The translations under genes were made by a program, and so were the position numbers. This document shows, in pieces, positions 1 to 8,409 of a stretch of 19,831 bases of DNA (positions within the stretch are counted from its first letter, which is position 1; each line of letters opens with the position of its first letter). The stretch lies in assembly GCA_947440735.1 (NCBI GenBank), contig CANESA010000003.1, positions 1 through 19,831 on the forward strand, written 5' to 3'. The stretch is from Candidatus Nanopelagicaceae bacterium (GTDB taxonomy: Bacteria; Actinomycetota; Actinomycetes; Nanopelagicales; Nanopelagicaceae). The notes under the pieces were generated by a model that worked only from the letters and a program-made list of their open reading frames with translations, did no database searches and had not been told where the DNA came from.

Positions 1-1374
1 AACACCCTGTGCTGCAAAATCGAAGGGGGAACCCACATCGAGAGTTTGAAAATTAGAGGGATCAATCTCAGCCTCCTCGTCATCGCTCTGATCTTCAGTC
101 GTGACACCAGGGGCGAGAAAACCCAGTGATCGAGCCATCGCATCAAAGCCACTGCCAACAGTCAGAGTGGCAGATGTTGCGATGACAGGAGTCTTTGTTA
201 ACAAATTCTCGCGGAGTACTTCAGAGACTGATAGCGGTGCTAAATAAAGGGATGAGAAGGTGGGTTCATACCAGAGCACATGCGATGAGCCCATCTTCAA
301 TAACTTACCAACAGTTGTCGTGATCTCTGTAACGGCACCTTTTACGCGTGCACGTTCTGCGATTCCATCTGGATCGATAATCTCTTCATCTGCACGCAAG
401 GCATCAGTAATTGCCGCCCCAGCTTCACGAACCTTGCGCACTGGGGCCTCTAAAATACTTGGAATCACTTCTAGGCGACCCAGGGCTGCAAAATCACCTT
501 TGACGCTATCGCCGTAATCAGCCATTGCATCATGGAAATCATCTGCCGCTTTTGTAAATGCATCGCTGAGCTTGCCCGGCATATGTTTGCGCGCCATTGC
601 AGCAGCACGTTGCACGCGACCTGATGTGAGTTCTTCTGTCACCGCTTGTGTCGTGCGATCCATAAACTCGTGCGCTTCATCCAAAATCACGGCATCGCGT
701 TCAGGCAAAATAGGGTGTGAATCAACGATTTCAATAGCAAGTAGGGTGTGATTTGTAACGACGACATCTGCAAGTTGCGCCTTTGCTTTAGCGTTCACTG
801 CAAAGCATGTCGAGCCATATGCGCAATTATCTGCTCCAACACATTCACGTCCCGATGTTGAATTTGCAAGCCACACACGGCGATCTACATCCGGTGCATC
901 ATCACGATCACCAGAGGCACCCTTTGACTTTGCCCAAGCAATAAGTCGTTGAGCATCTTTCTCTAAATAAGAGGTTTCCAAAACAAGTGCGCCATCTGGA
1001 TCGACTTCTTCGCTATTCATCTTCTGCAGACAGATGTAATTGCCTACGCCTTTATAGATTGCGTAGGTGATCTCGCGACCCAGCTCTTTCTCAAGGGCTG
1101 GAACCACTGCGGGCAAATCCCGTTCAACCAATTGACGTTGCAGTGCCAGGGTTGCAGTAGCAACTAAAACTTTGCGACCGTGGACAAGTGCTGGAATTAG
1201 GTAGGCCAGTGATTTTCCAGTTCCGGTACCTGCTTGAACCATCAGATGATGTCGATCGGTGAGAGCGCTAGAGACCGCCTCAGCCATCTCTATCTGACCC
1301 TTGCGCGGTGCTCCCCCAATGGCGGCGACTGCTGCATCAAGTGCTGCTCGTGTCTGTGCTGCCAGATCGCTCAT
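1..1374 (-). CDS. dinG: DinG/Rad3-type ATP-dependent DNA helicase (3' part missing)
   Basis: Superfamily 2 iron-sulfur DNA helicase, expected to unwind DNA 5'-3' during repair or replication conflict. An uninterrupted frame of 458 codons runs off the left edge, so the C-terminal helicase domain is incomplete. Walker A (AGTGTGKS) lies at residues 48-55. Four cysteines at 115, 178, 184 and 190 are placed like the 4Fe-4S cluster of the XPD/DinG family. The DEAH box is at 232-235, and a VIATSATL motif follows further on. No exonuclease domain precedes the helicase, as in most actinobacterial DinG proteins. The start is the ATG at 1374, and AAGG a few bases upstream could serve as ribosome site. 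The gene diverges from the lactate dehydrogenase gene and has no evident link to the sugar genes. Family assignment is firm; the exact paralogue (DinG or YoaA) is less so. Confidence 0.93.
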   Translation of the reverse strand, partial: MSDLAAQTRAALDAAVAAIGGAPRKGQIEMAEAVSSALTDRHHLMVQAGTGTGKSLAYLIPALVHGRKVLVATATLALQRQLVERDLPAVVPALEKELGREITYAIYKGVGNYICLQKMNSEEVDPDGALVLETSYLEKDAQRLIAWAKSKGASGDRDDAPDVDRRVWLANSTSGRECVGADNCAYGSTCFAVNAKAKAQLADVVVTNHTLLAIEIVDSHPILPERDAVILDEAHEFMDRTTQAVTEELTSGRVQRAAAMARKHMPGKLSDAFTKAADDFHDAMADYGDSVKGDFAALGRLEVIPSILEAPVRKVREAGAAITDALRADEEIIDPDGIAERARVKGAVTEITTTVGKLLKMGSSHVLWYEPTFSSLYLAPLSVSEVLRENLLTKTPVIATSATLTVGSGFDAMARSLGFLAPGVTTEDQSDDEEAEIDPSNFQTLDVGSPFDFAAQGV

Positions 1375-1380
1375 GTTCGC

Positions 1381-1386
1381 ACCTTA
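1381..1386 (-). promoter_or_regulatory. Possible -10 box (or SD) before the helicase
   Basis: On the minus strand TAAGGT sits exactly 6 bases before the helicase ATG, the spacing of a leaderless actinobacterial promoter (TANNNT then start at the A of ATG). No good -35 is visible 16-18 bases upstream. The same bases contain AAGG, which could be a ribosome binding site instead. The two readings cannot be separated from sequence alone. Confidence 0.3.
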
Positions 1387-1425
1387 GCGAAGGATTGCTA
1401 CTGATTGATGTGGAATGTGGGCGAA

Positions 1426-1441
1426 AAATCGTATAGGATTT
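1426..1441 (+). promoter_or_regulatory. Quasi-palindromic promoter/operator before lldD
   Basis: AAATCGTATAGGATTT reads almost the same on both strands (AAATC/GATTT arms around a TATA core, one mismatched pair). It contains a -10-like TATAGG at 1432-1437. The -35 options are weak: TTGATG at 1405-1410 is 21 bases upstream of TATAGG, too far. The string CGTATAGGATTTC differs by one base from CGTATAGTATTTC in the divergent region near 18562-18574, so the two promoters may share a regulator. Promoter role is inferred. Confidence 0.4.
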
Positions 1442-1443
1442 CG

Positions 1444-1476
1444 ATGAATTCGCGATGTGGCAACGAGTGGAGCTAA
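1444..1476 (+). other. Possible 10-codon leader ORF before lldD
   Basis: An ATG lies exactly 6 bases after the TATAGG box and opens a short frame, MNSRCGNEWS, with its stop 3 bases before the lldD ATG. If transcription begins at that A, the transcript would be leaderless for this peptide. Its terminal codons overlap the GGAG that serves as ribosome site for lldD, so translation of the leader could couple to lldD. Ten codons is short enough to occur by chance. Confidence 0.22.
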
Positions 1477-1479
1477 GTA

Positions 1480-2736
1480 ATGAAGAATGTGAAGCGCCAG
1501 TTCCCTAAGGTGGGCGAATTAGCTCCCCTGTTGCGCTTTACCCTTCCGCAGTTTCCTACACGTAAGAATCGCCTCGCTAAAGCCCTCACCGTCTGGGATC
1601 TGCGCCTCATTGCAAAACGTCGCACCCCTAAGGGGCCATTTGATTACACCGATGGCAGCGCTGAATCTGAAGTGACGTTGGAGAGAGCGCGTCGTTCATA
1701 TCTCGATCTGGAATTTAGACCAAATATTTTGCATGATGTAAAAAATATAGATACCACCTGTGAAATTATGGGCGAGAAGTTTGCAATGCCTTTTGGAATT
1801 TCTCCCACTGGATTTACTCGCATGATGCATACCGAAGGTGAAATCGCCGGTGCACGTGCAGCCGAAAAATTCGGAATCCCTTTCACGCTCTCTACATTGG
1901 GAACTACAACAGTTGAAGATGTAGTCAAAGCTTCACCCAATGGCGTCAATTGGTTCCAGTTGTATATGTGGAAAGATCGCGAAGCAAGCATGGCGCTAGT
2001 CAAGCGCGCCCAAGATGCTGGCGTAAAACATTTGATGTTGACAGTTGATGTTCCTGCAGCTGGTGCACGCCTGCGCGATGCCCGCAACGGACTTACAGTT
2101 CCTCCTCGCCTGACTATCAAGACGCTGATCGATGCTGCTCCTCGCCCAGAGTGGTGGATTAATTTTCTGACGACCCCTGCGATCTCATTTGCATCAATGT
2201 CTAATTGGGAAGGCACTGTTGCCGAACTGCTCGACTTTATGTTTGATCCAACAATTACCTTTGAAGATCTCGAGTGGATCCGTGCACAATGGGATGGCAC
2301 GCTCTCGATTAAGGGAATCCAGACTGTGGAAGATGCAAAGATCGCAGCTAAATATGGTGCTGATGCAATCATCTTAAGTAACCACGGTGGTCGCCAACTT
2401 GATCGCGCGCCAGTACCCCTCCATATGCTCGCAGAGGTGAAGAAGGAACTCAAAGATGACCTTGAGATCCATATCGATACAGGCATCATGCATGGCGCAG
2501 ATGTTTTGGCAGCGTTGGCACTCGGTGCTGACTTTGCATATGTCGGTCGCGCCTACCTATACGGACTTATGGCTGGTGGACAAGAAGGTGTCGAGCGAAT
2601 GCTGACGATCATGCAATCTGAGATGGTGCGCACCATGAAGCTACTTGGCGTGAATTCATTGAAGGAACTTGAACCTAAGCATGTACAGATTTTGCAAACC
2701 CATGCTGGCCTAGGCCGCCTACCGGAAGGACGATAG
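1480..2736 (+). CDS. lldD: FMN-dependent L-lactate dehydrogenase (LldD2-like)
   Basis: An alpha-hydroxy-acid-oxidising flavoprotein of 418 residues, expected to oxidise L-lactate to pyruvate. The frame keeps the family landmarks: FDYTDGSAESEVTL at 54-67, the FMN-barrel lysine K278 (SIKGI), the catalytic His-Arg in NHGGRQLD (H302, R305), and a phosphate-binding stretch DTGIMHGADVLAALALGAD followed by VGRAYLYGLMAGG. The wording of that last region and of PTGFTRMM matches, from memory, the actinobacterial LldD2 type rather than glycolate oxidase, where DGGIRRG is usual. GGAG stands about 8 bases before the ATG. It is followed after 4 bases by the FAH-family hydrolase gene, whose likely reaction releases L-lactate, so the pair forms one metabolic step and its clean-up. 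A different 2-hydroxy acid as substrate is possible. The electron acceptor (quinone, or another redox partner) cannot be read from sequence. Confidence 0.88.
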   Translation: MKNVKRQFPKVGELAPLLRFTLPQFPTRKNRLAKALTVWDLRLIAKRRTPKGPFDYTDGSAESEVTLERARRSYLDLEFRPNILHDVKNIDTTCEIMGEKFAMPFGISPTGFTRMMHTEGEIAGARAAEKFGIPFTLSTLGTTTVEDVVKASPNGVNWFQLYMWKDREASMALVKRAQDAGVKHLMLTVDVPAAGARLRDARNGLTVPPRLTIKTLIDAAPRPEWWINFLTTPAISFASMSNWEGTVAELLDFMFDPTITFEDLEWIRAQWDGTLSIKGIQTVEDAKIAAKYGADAIILSNHGGRQLDRAPVPLHMLAEVKKELKDDLEIHIDTGIMHGADVLAALALGADFAYVGRAYLYGLMAGGQEGVERMLTIMQSEMVRTMKLLGVNSLKELEPKHVQILQTHAGLGRLPEGR

Positions 2737-2740
2737 AACA

Positions 2741-3589
2741 ATGCGTATAGCCCGAATCGGAAGTGCTGGTCACGAAAAACCTGCTGTCGTTACGGCCAAT
2801 GAATACATACTTGTCGATTCCCTCATCGATGATTGGTCGCGCGCGAGCTTAGAAGGCGGTGCAATGGCAAAAGTTAGCGCCGCAGATCTTTCCGGACTGC
2901 CACGCGTTGCCAAAGGATCTACTCGTATTGGTGCGCCAATTAACCGCCCTACAAAAGTTATCTGCGTAGGCCTTAACTATCTGGCCCATATAAAAGAGTC
3001 AAATGCAGAAACTCCTGCAGAGCCTGTCATCTTTATGAAAGCTCCCGATAGCGTTGTAGGTCCAAATGATGACATCATAATTCCACCAAAGAGTCTTGCT
3101 ACAGATTATGAAGTAGAGCTTGCACTTGTGATTGGAAAGCGCGCGCTCTATTTGAACTCGCCAGCAGATTCCAAGGCACACATTCTCGGGTACACAATTT
3201 CACAAGATGTCTCTGAGCGTCACTGGCAACTTGAGCGATCAGGCCAATGGGTAAAGGGAAAATCATTTCCAACATTTAATCCAATTGGACCTGAGATTGT
3301 TACAGGAGATGAAATTAATGCAAGTAACCTGCGCCTATGGTGCAGCGTTAATGGCGTCATGAAGCAAGATTCAAATACAGATGATCTTCTCTTTGGTATC
3401 GATCACATCGTCTGGTACATCAGCCAATTTATGGAGCTATTCCCTGGAGATGTCATCAACACCGGAACACCATTTGGCGTTGGACTTGGATTTAAGCCAC
3501 CTGCGTATCTGGCTGTAGGGGATGCAATCAAGACTGGCATCGAAGGTATTGGCGAGATCTCAAACAACTGTATTGCTTACCGCGCTTAG
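2741..3589 (+). CDS. FAH-family 2,4-diketo-3-deoxy-fuconate hydrolase (likely)
   Basis: A 282-residue fumarylacetoacetate-hydrolase-family protein, probably hydrolysing 2,4-didehydro-3-deoxy-L-fuconate (or the rhamnonate equivalent) to pyruvate and L-lactate. The C-terminal FAH fold begins near residue 70 (VICVGLNYLAHIKES). Metal ligands expected in the family are visible: E124 and E126 in DYEVELALVIG, and D156 in SQDVSERH. K174 in KGKSFPTFNPIGP and the NTGTPFGVG loop at 240-248 complete the site. Length matches the sugar-acid hydrolases and is much shorter than eukaryotic FAH. An AAGGA lies upstream, inside the end of lldD. It is probably co-transcribed with lldD, 4 bases away. Its stop is only 12 bases from the converging SDR gene, and no terminator hairpin is visible there. 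Alternative family activities (fumarylpyruvate hydrolase, oxaloacetate decarboxylase) are less consistent with the neighbours. Confidence 0.85.
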   Translation: MRIARIGSAGHEKPAVVTANEYILVDSLIDDWSRASLEGGAMAKVSAADLSGLPRVAKGSTRIGAPINRPTKVICVGLNYLAHIKESNAETPAEPVIFMKAPDSVVGPNDDIIIPPKSLATDYEVELALVIGKRALYLNSPADSKAHILGYTISQDVSERHWQLERSGQWVKGKSFPTFNPIGPEIVTGDEINASNLRLWCSVNGVMKQDSNTDDLLFGIDHIVWYISQFMELFPGDVINTGTPFGVGLGFKPPAYLAVGDAIKTGIEGIGEISNNCIAYRA

Positions 3590-3601
3590 CTCTATATGCA
3601 A

Positions 3602-4405
3602 TTAATTCTTCGGTAGATCGAAGATTGCAAGGGTGCTTGTAAATCCACCGTCGATTTGAATGTCGGTTCCTGTCACAAAGTCACTCGCACTCGATGCAAA
3701 GAATGTTGCGATGCCCTCAAAATCAGCCGGAATTCCCCATCTGCCCGCAGGAGTACGCGATAAGACGTGCTCAGGTAAGCCTGGAATTGCACGCGTTATT
3801 GAAGTCATCTCGGTAACAATCCAGCCCGGCAAAATTGTGTTGACTTGGATATTTTGCGCTCCCCATGCAGCAGCCAAACTCTTTGCTAATTGGACGACCG
3901 CTCCCTTGGTTGCAGAGTAGACAGGTGCGATGCCAAGGCCTTGCACACTAGTAAGTGAACCAATCAAGATTATTTTGCCGCCACCCCGTGCTGTCATTGA
4001 TGGATAGACGCTCTGACAGCAGTGAAATACTGCTTTGAGATTTACATCGATGATCTGATCAACAATATCTTCGGTGTACTCCTCAGGGCGCATGCGAATG
4101 TTGACGCCAGCATTGGCAAAGAGAATATCGATTCCGCCGCAGAGTTCTATCGTGCGGGCAGTTGCTTTCTCGACAGCCGTACGATCTGTGACATCTACTT
4201 CAAGTGTGATCACTGTGGCACCGAGTGCTTCTAGTTCACTCTTAGCCGAAGCGTTTTTCACAGCATCTCTTGCCCAGATAACAATTGTTGCACCGGCTCG
4301 TGCCAACCCTCTGGCACAACCTAATCCAATTCCGCCATTGCCGCCGGTAATTACTGCGACCTTTCCCTCTAAATCAAAGAGAGGAAGAGGCGTACTAGAG
4401 GTCAA
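3602..4405 (-). CDS. SDR oxidoreductase (2-keto-3-deoxy-fuconate or sugar dehydrogenase)
   Basis: A classical short-chain dehydrogenase/reductase of 267 residues using NAD(P). It shows the Rossmann motif TGGNGGIG at 20-27, NAG at 98-100, catalytic S150, and Y163-x-x-x-K167. The C-terminus carries the usual TGTDIQIDGGF. I choose the TTG at 4405 as start because AGGGAAG stands 5 bases upstream and the protein then begins just before the fold. A TTG at 4444 would give 280 residues but overlaps the preceding gene by 50 bases. The chosen start overlaps the oxidoreductase stop by 11 bases, suggesting translational coupling. It is the last gene of the minus-strand series. In L-fucose clusters an SDR oxidises 2-keto-3-deoxy-L-fuconate at C4, and this is the best fit. 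L-fucose 1-dehydrogenase is the alternative. Confidence 0.86.
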   Translation of the reverse strand: MTSSTPLPLFDLEGKVAVITGGNGGIGLGCARGLARAGATIVIWARDAVKNASAKSELEALGATVITLEVDVTDRTAVEKATARTIELCGGIDILFANAGVNIRMRPEEYTEDIVDQIIDVNLKAVFHCCQSVYPSMTARGGGKIILIGSLTSVQGLGIAPVYSATKGAVVQLAKSLAAAWGAQNIQVNTILPGWIVTEMTSITRAIPGLPEHVLSRTPAGRWGIPADFEGIATFFASSASDFVTGTDIQIDGGFTSTLAIFDLPKN

Positions 4406-5471
4406 CTGACTTCCCTGAATCCATAGATGCGTAGAGCGCTTCAACCATTTTTAGCGTTCCAACATTTTCAGCAACAGATGAACGCAGTGGTGCACCGGTA
4501 GAGATGCACTCCATCACCGACCCCATAGTTCCGATAAAGGCATCCGGAAACCATCGAGTAGTCACTGGATATGGAAGCCAGCCATCGGTTGGAATAACGG
4601 ATGAATTAATCTCGATCGTATCTACGCGACCATTGGGATAGTCATAAAGTAATCCCAGAGTGCCGCGAATAGATCCCTTATCTCCATCGATGCGATACTC
4701 GGCGTAATTGTCGCCACCGCGATTGACGTGGTTTGCATGTACAACCGATGTGACTCCGCTCTTATAGAGCGCGGTCGAGATTGTGCGAGTTTCACCCTGA
4801 GGGAACTGTCCCGCTGTGCGTCCTGCAGCGCAGAAGACGGTTGTGGCATCGCCTAAGAACCAACGAATAAGATCGTGATAATGAATTGAGTGCAACATGA
4901 CTTCAAGACGCTCAAGATCTTTCGCCCAGGGCCAGAGCTCCCACGGTGTCATGAGATTGACGGTAATTGAAAAATTACTGACAGTGCCAATCCAGCCGAG
5001 TTCAACCATCTTGTGTGCGGCTGCAACACCTTCTTCAAAGCGAAGTTGTTGGTTTACCGCGGCAACAATCCCGGCATCCTGTGCCTGTTTAACCATCAGC
5101 TCACCTACGGCAACGGTTGTGGCGAACGGTTTCTGCGCAAGAATATGTTTTTTAGCAGCTGCCACCTGGGCAAATATCTCGGGCTGAGCAGCTGCAGGAA
5201 CTGCAATATCAACGATATCTACCTGCGGATCTGCGAGTAGTTCAGCTAGCGTTGCATAGATCTTTGGAATTCCATGACGAGATGCAACATCCTTCGCCTT
5301 TGCGTTATCAGTATCGAAAATTGCTACTACTTCAAGCCCTGCCTTTGTATATGCGGGTAGGTGTGCGCCATCAACGATTCCACCTGCGCCACAGATACCA
5401 ATCTTCTTGCGGTGCTCAGGCTTTACCTCAAGTCGTACAGCATCACTAATTACTTGAAATTGCTCAATCAT
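4395..5471 (-). CDS. Gfo/Idh/MocA-family oxidoreductase
   Basis: A 358-residue NAD(P)-dependent oxidoreductase of the glucose-fructose oxidoreductase/inositol dehydrogenase type. The N-terminal Rossmann motif is GICGAGGI at 26-33. The usual EKP motif appears as QKP (113-115), keeping the lysine that takes part in catalysis but changing the Glu to Gln. The C-terminal domain has HYHDLIRWFLGD, matching the conserved histidine/aspartate helix of the family. About 20 extra residues precede the fold. The start ATG at 5471 has AAGGAG about 5 bases upstream, and the gene follows the MaoC stop by 2 bases. Substrate is not predictable. In this context it may oxidise a sugar, sugar acid or inositol-like compound, perhaps as a side branch to the AKR and SDR enzymes. 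Confidence 0.85.
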   Translation of the reverse strand: MIEQFQVISDAVRLEVKPEHRKKIGICGAGGIVDGAHLPAYTKAGLEVVAIFDTDNAKAKDVASRHGIPKIYATLAELLADPQVDIVDIAVPAAAQPEIFAQVAAAKKHILAQKPFATTVAVGELMVKQAQDAGIVAAVNQQLRFEEGVAAAHKMVELGWIGTVSNFSITVNLMTPWELWPWAKDLERLEVMLHSIHYHDLIRWFLGDATTVFCAAGRTAGQFPQGETRTISTALYKSGVTSVVHANHVNRGGDNYAEYRIDGDKGSIRGTLGLLYDYPNGRVDTIEINSSVIPTDGWLPYPVTTRWFPDAFIGTMGSVMECISTGAPLRSSVAENVGTLKMVEALYASMDSGKSVDL

Positions 5472-5473
5472 TG

Positions 5474-6001
5474 CTACTCCTTACCCTCTGCTGTGAGGTT
5501 CTCTGCCTGTGAGGTGCGATAAAGCACGGTCTGCAGATGCTCTGTGTAGAGAACGAGTTCTTCGTTATCTGCACGGAAGATTTCATAGCTGACTTTAAAG
5601 AGGCCCATGTTCTCGTACTTAGGAGTCTTCTCAAGAAGCGTGCGCATGCCGTAGATAGTGTCACCAATAAAGGTTGGCTTAATAAAACGTAACTTGTCAT
5701 AGCCATAACTAAATGTGTTGACATTGTTATGGGCAAAGAGTCCAAGGCCATAGCTAAATACCATCGCACCTGGGACTAGACGTTTTTTAAAGAGGCCATG
5801 TTCGCGTGCCCAGATGTCATCGCCGACATAAGGATGCATATCTAAGACCAGTGAATTAAAGAGCATCACTTCACCTTCGGAGATAGTGCGACGCAGTGAT
5901 CGGTCTACCTCTCCGATCTGATAATCCTCATAGAGTTTGACATCCTGATTCCATACCGGAATCTCATATCGCTTACCTTGATCTGGATTTGGATTCTTCA
6001 T
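5474..6001 (-). CDS. MaoC/hot-dog acyl-CoA dehydratase-like protein lacking the canonical His
   Basis: A 175-residue MaoC-like hot-dog protein, in principle a hydratase/dehydratase for an enoyl- or hydroxyacyl-CoA. The start at 6001 is chosen over upstream codons because GGGGGAG stands just before it and it does not overlap the CoA-transferase gene. The hydratase-2 signature D-x-N-P-x-H appears as DMHPYV (D54 to V59): the aspartate is kept but the partner histidine position is Val, with a His at 56 instead. The segment [19 protein letters not shown] is very close to one in the second MaoC gene at 9051-9491, so the two are paralogues. It follows the CoA-transferase by 13 bases, which suggests it acts on that enzyme's CoA product. 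It might be a non-catalytic or structural subunit. Confidence 0.84.
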   Translation of the reverse strand: MKNPNPDQGKRYEIPVWNQDVKLYEDYQIGEVDRSLRRTISEGEVMLFNSLVLDMHPYVGDDIWAREHGLFKKRLVPGAMVFSYGLGLFAHNNVNTFSYGYDKLRFIKPTFIGDTIYGMRTLLEKTPKYENMGLFKVSYEIFRADNEELVLYTEHLQTVLYRTSQAENLTAEGKE

Positions 6002-6014
6002 CACGCTCCCCCGC

Positions 6015-7193
6015 CTATATCCCGAACTCTTTACGGATCTTCTCGGTATCTTCGCCGACATGTGGTGCACCCTTTGAGTGCTTGATGGTCTTGCCATCGA
6101 TACGTACAGGTGAGCGCGTAGTTGGAATTGAAATCTCTGATCCATCCCGCCCTGTGCGTGTGGTCTTCTGTGTCATATCAATCGCGGCAAAACCTTCGTG
6201 AGAAACAAGCTCTGGCAGCGTTAAAACAGGAGCACACCAGATATCTGCTGCATCCAAGATAGCCAACCAGTGCTCGGTGGTATTTGTTTCAAGCTTTGCG
6301 CTGAGTTTTTTCATAATCTCTTCTTGATGGCTCCACCAGGACTTTGGATCTTGATACTCATCAAGACTTACTCCAAGGAGTGCGCCAAGTGCCGGGATCG
6401 GAGTCATCGCGATTGCAAGATAGCCATCACTGGTCTTATAGAGACCGTACGGTGCTGGCAAGAATGCATGTGCAGAATTTCCAGCACCACGATTGACGAC
6501 AACGCTTGGATCAAAGAGGTTGGCAGAGATTAATTCAAATTGCAGGTCAAGCATTGATTCAAGAAGGCTTGACTCCACCATTCCACCAACGCCTGTGCGT
6601 TCGCGACGCAAGAGGAGTGCAATTACTCCTGATGCAAGATGAGTAGATGTGAAGATATCTGCCACGGCTAAACCAACTGGGATCGGAGGATCACCTGCTC
6701 GACCGTTAAGCCATGGCAGACCAGAGATTGATTGTGCAAGAAGATCTTGTCCTGGGCGGTCCTTAAATGGACCCTCTGCTCCGTATCCGGTTGCACTTCC
6801 GTACACAATTCCAGGATTCACTTTCTTTACATCTTCATATCCAAGTCCAAGGCGTTCGATCACACCCGGGCGAAAGTTCTGAATGATGACATCGGCCTTC
6901 TTTACTAACTCCCAGACTTCCTTCAAGCTATCTGAATTCTTAAGGTCTGCAGCAAAGCTCTCCTTGTTGCGATTCATAATATGGAAAGAGAGCGTATCCC
7001 CATCTTTTTCTAGTCCAGCAAAGGCGAGCGTGCGACCAATATCTCCAGTGCCTGGACGTTCGATCTTAATGACGCGTGCGCCAAGGTCTGCAAGGCGCAT
7101 TGCTGAAACAGGGCCTGCTAAAAACTGTGAGAAATCGAGAACAAGAATTCCGTTAAGTGGAAGTTGCGATCGATCTATCGAACTAGTCGACAT
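6015..7193 (-). CDS. Class III (CaiB/BaiF family) CoA-transferase
   Basis: A 392-residue family III CoA-transferase, which moves CoA between carboxylic acids. The N-terminus ([31 protein letters not shown]) is typical. The catalytic aspartate is D150 in [11 protein letters not shown], the equivalent of D169 in formyl-CoA transferase. Conserved [15 protein letters not shown] and a C-terminal SPVRIDG are also present. The ATG at 7193 is chosen because TGAGGT lies 6 bases upstream; this overlaps the mutarotase stop by 11 bases. Donor and acceptor acids cannot be told. The downstream MaoC suggests activation of a 3-hydroxy or unsaturated acid. No step of the known L-fucose route needs CoA activation, so this gene points to an additional branch. 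Family assignment is firm, substrate unknown. Confidence 0.93.
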   Translation of the reverse strand: MSTSSIDRSQLPLNGILVLDFSQFLAGPVSAMRLADLGARVIKIERPGTGDIGRTLAFAGLEKDGDTLSFHIMNRNKESFAADLKNSDSLKEVWELVKKADVIIQNFRPGVIERLGLGYEDVKKVNPGIVYGSATGYGAEGPFKDRPGQDLLAQSISGLPWLNGRAGDPPIPVGLAVADIFTSTHLASGVIALLLRRERTGVGGMVESSLLESMLDLQFELISANLFDPSVVVNRGAGNSAHAFLPAPYGLYKTSDGYLAIAMTPIPALGALLGVSLDEYQDPKSWWSHQEEIMKKLSAKLETNTTEHWLAILDAADIWCAPVLTLPELVSHEGFAAIDMTQKTTRTGRDGSEISIPTTRSPVRIDGKTIKHSKGAPHVGEDTEKIRKEFGI

Positions 7194-7506
7194 GGAATAC
7201 CTCAGGAATTGATGCCCACCACTCACCATCAGCGCGATCGCTTACTGGGCGCTGCAACGGCATACAGACATCCCACCACTCTTGCGTCTTTGGATCCGCT
7301 GCCATCTTCGCCATATCAGCATCAAAATCATCGCCTACATACTCGAAGTAGGAGAAGAGCAGCTCGCCATAACGATAGATGGAATAGTTTTGGATATTCA
7401 CTTCAGCAATCTTTGCCAGTACTTCAGGCCAGACATCTGCGTGTAGGCGCTCGTACTCTTCACGGTTCTCATATGGCATTCCAATAACTGATGAATATCG
7501 TTGCAT
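7183..7506 (-). CDS. L-fucose/L-rhamnose mutarotase (RhaM family, COG3254)
   Basis: A 107-residue dimeric ferredoxin-like-fold mutarotase that interconverts the anomers of a 6-deoxyhexose. The signature YERLHADVWPEV (H22 is the expected catalytic histidine, next to W26-P27-E28), the NYSIYRYGELLFSYFEY segment, the EWW helix and the C-terminal EVFHVD all match RhaM. AAAGGA precedes the ATG at 7506. In non-phosphorylating L-fucose clusters of proteobacteria this family supplies the anomer used by the 1-dehydrogenase, and the same role fits here. It sits between the lactonase-like gene and the CoA-transferase. Whether its sugar is fucose or rhamnose is decided by context, and FucD nearby favours fucose. 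Confidence 0.9.
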   Translation of the reverse strand: MQRYSSVIGMPYENREEYERLHADVWPEVLAKIAEVNIQNYSIYRYGELLFSYFEYVGDDFDADMAKMAADPKTQEWWDVCMPLQRPVSDRADGEWWASIPEVFHVD

Positions 7507-7533
7507 GGTGATTCCTTTCGTTTGATTAATTCT

Positions 7534-8394
7534 TTAGAGGTTGTAGAAAGCCTTAGCTGTCTTGTGTGTAATCCAGTCCTGATCTTCTTGGCTATAGCCG
7601 CTGATTACTTCAACTTGGGCTTTCCAAATTTCAACATAGGTGTTTCCAAGCACGATGACAGGCCAATCTCCACCCATCATCACACGATTAGCACCGTAGG
7701 TCTTTACGATGAAATCAACATATGGCTGCCAGTCGGCAACGCTCCAATTTGCTAAGTCAGAAGCAGTATTTAAACCTGAGAGCTTTGCATAGACATTGGG
7801 AAAGGCTGCAATCTCAGCCATCGATGATGCCCATGGCTCCATCTCCTTTGCAGCAATGGGCGGCTTTGCAAAATGATCTACAACGATTTTAAGCTTTGGG
7901 AATTTCTTGGCCAGCGTCACGATGTTCTTTGTATGTTCTGGTTTCACCGAAACATAATCAAAGCTCAGCCCCATCTTTTCAACATAAGCCAAAGTTTCAA
8001 GGACGGCAGGACGTGTAATCCACGCGTCATCTGACTCATACTTGGGATTGGAGTAATCATGAGTCAGATTGCGCACACCCTTGAAATACTTATTCTTGGC
8101 GAGAGTCTCTAGCGCTGTCCGTGATTCATTAGGGCGCTCGAAGGGAACCCAACCGACGACTCCCTGAACAAAATCTGAATGACCTGCTACATCGAGCATG
8201 TAGAACGTGTCATCGTAGGTATCGGCAGCCTGCACCAAGACTGAACCGGTAACACCTGATGCTGGGATCTCGGGAGCAAGTCGTTCGGGTGTGAAGTCAT
8301 CATAAAGTGGGCCATATGCGGGCTCAATCCAGCTATATGCGCGCTCACTCATTACCCAAAGGTGTTGATGTGTATCGATAAGTTCTCTAGCCAT
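7534..8394 (-). CDS. Amidohydrolase-family L-fucono-lactonase (COG3618)
   Basis: A 286-residue amidohydrolase-2 protein, probably hydrolysing L-fucono-1,5(1,4)-lactone to L-fuconate. The first metal-site motif DTHQHLW gives H9 and H11, a further histidine is H174 in VVDHFAKP, and the C-terminal acid is D243 in GGDWPV, as in fuconolactonases and related lactonases (PDC-lactonase is a relative). Length fits the family. The start is well supported: AAGGAGAT lies 6 bases before the ATG. It follows the RraA-like gene by 15 bases and precedes the mutarotase by 27 bases. The mutarotase-lactonase pairing is characteristic of L-fucose catabolic clusters. Other sugar lactones (L-rhamnono-, L-galactono-lactone) are possible substrates. 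Confidence 0.87.
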   Translation of the reverse strand: MARELIDTHQHLWVMSERAYSWIEPAYGPLYDDFTPERLAPEIPASGVTGSVLVQAADTYDDTFYMLDVAGHSDFVQGVVGWVPFERPNESRTALETLAKNKYFKGVRNLTHDYSNPKYESDDAWITRPAVLETLAYVEKMGLSFDYVSVKPEHTKNIVTLAKKFPKLKIVVDHFAKPPIAAKEMEPWASSMAEIAAFPNVYAKLSGLNTASDLANWSVADWQPYVDFIVKTYGANRVMMGGDWPVIVLGNTYVEIWKAQVEVISGYSQEDQDWITHKTAKAFYNL

Positions 8395-8409
8395 GGTTAT
8401 CTCCTTTTC

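Noticed and set aside
1644..2489. Long open frame of 281 codons on the minus strand inside lldD
   Set aside because: It is exactly antisense to a well-conserved flavoenzyme, its translation resembles no known fold, and no ribosome site or promoter was seen for it.
3590..3601. Terminator between the converging FAH-family and SDR genes
   Set aside because: Only 12 bases separate the stops, and no stem with a U-tract could be found there.
4395..5471. Loss of activity of the Gfo/Idh/MocA protein because EKP is QKP
   Set aside because: The catalytic lysine is kept and variants at the Glu position are tolerated in the family, so inactivation is not supported.
6001..6145. Longer N-terminus for the first MaoC protein (48 more residues)
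   Set aside because: It would overlap the CoA-transferase by about 130 bases, and the added residues look like out-of-frame translation. The ATG at 6001 has a strong ribosome site.
7193..7229. Longer N-terminus for the CoA-transferase
   Set aside because: It only increases overlap with the mutarotase, while the ATG at 7193 has TGAGGT at the right distance and begins at the usual family position.
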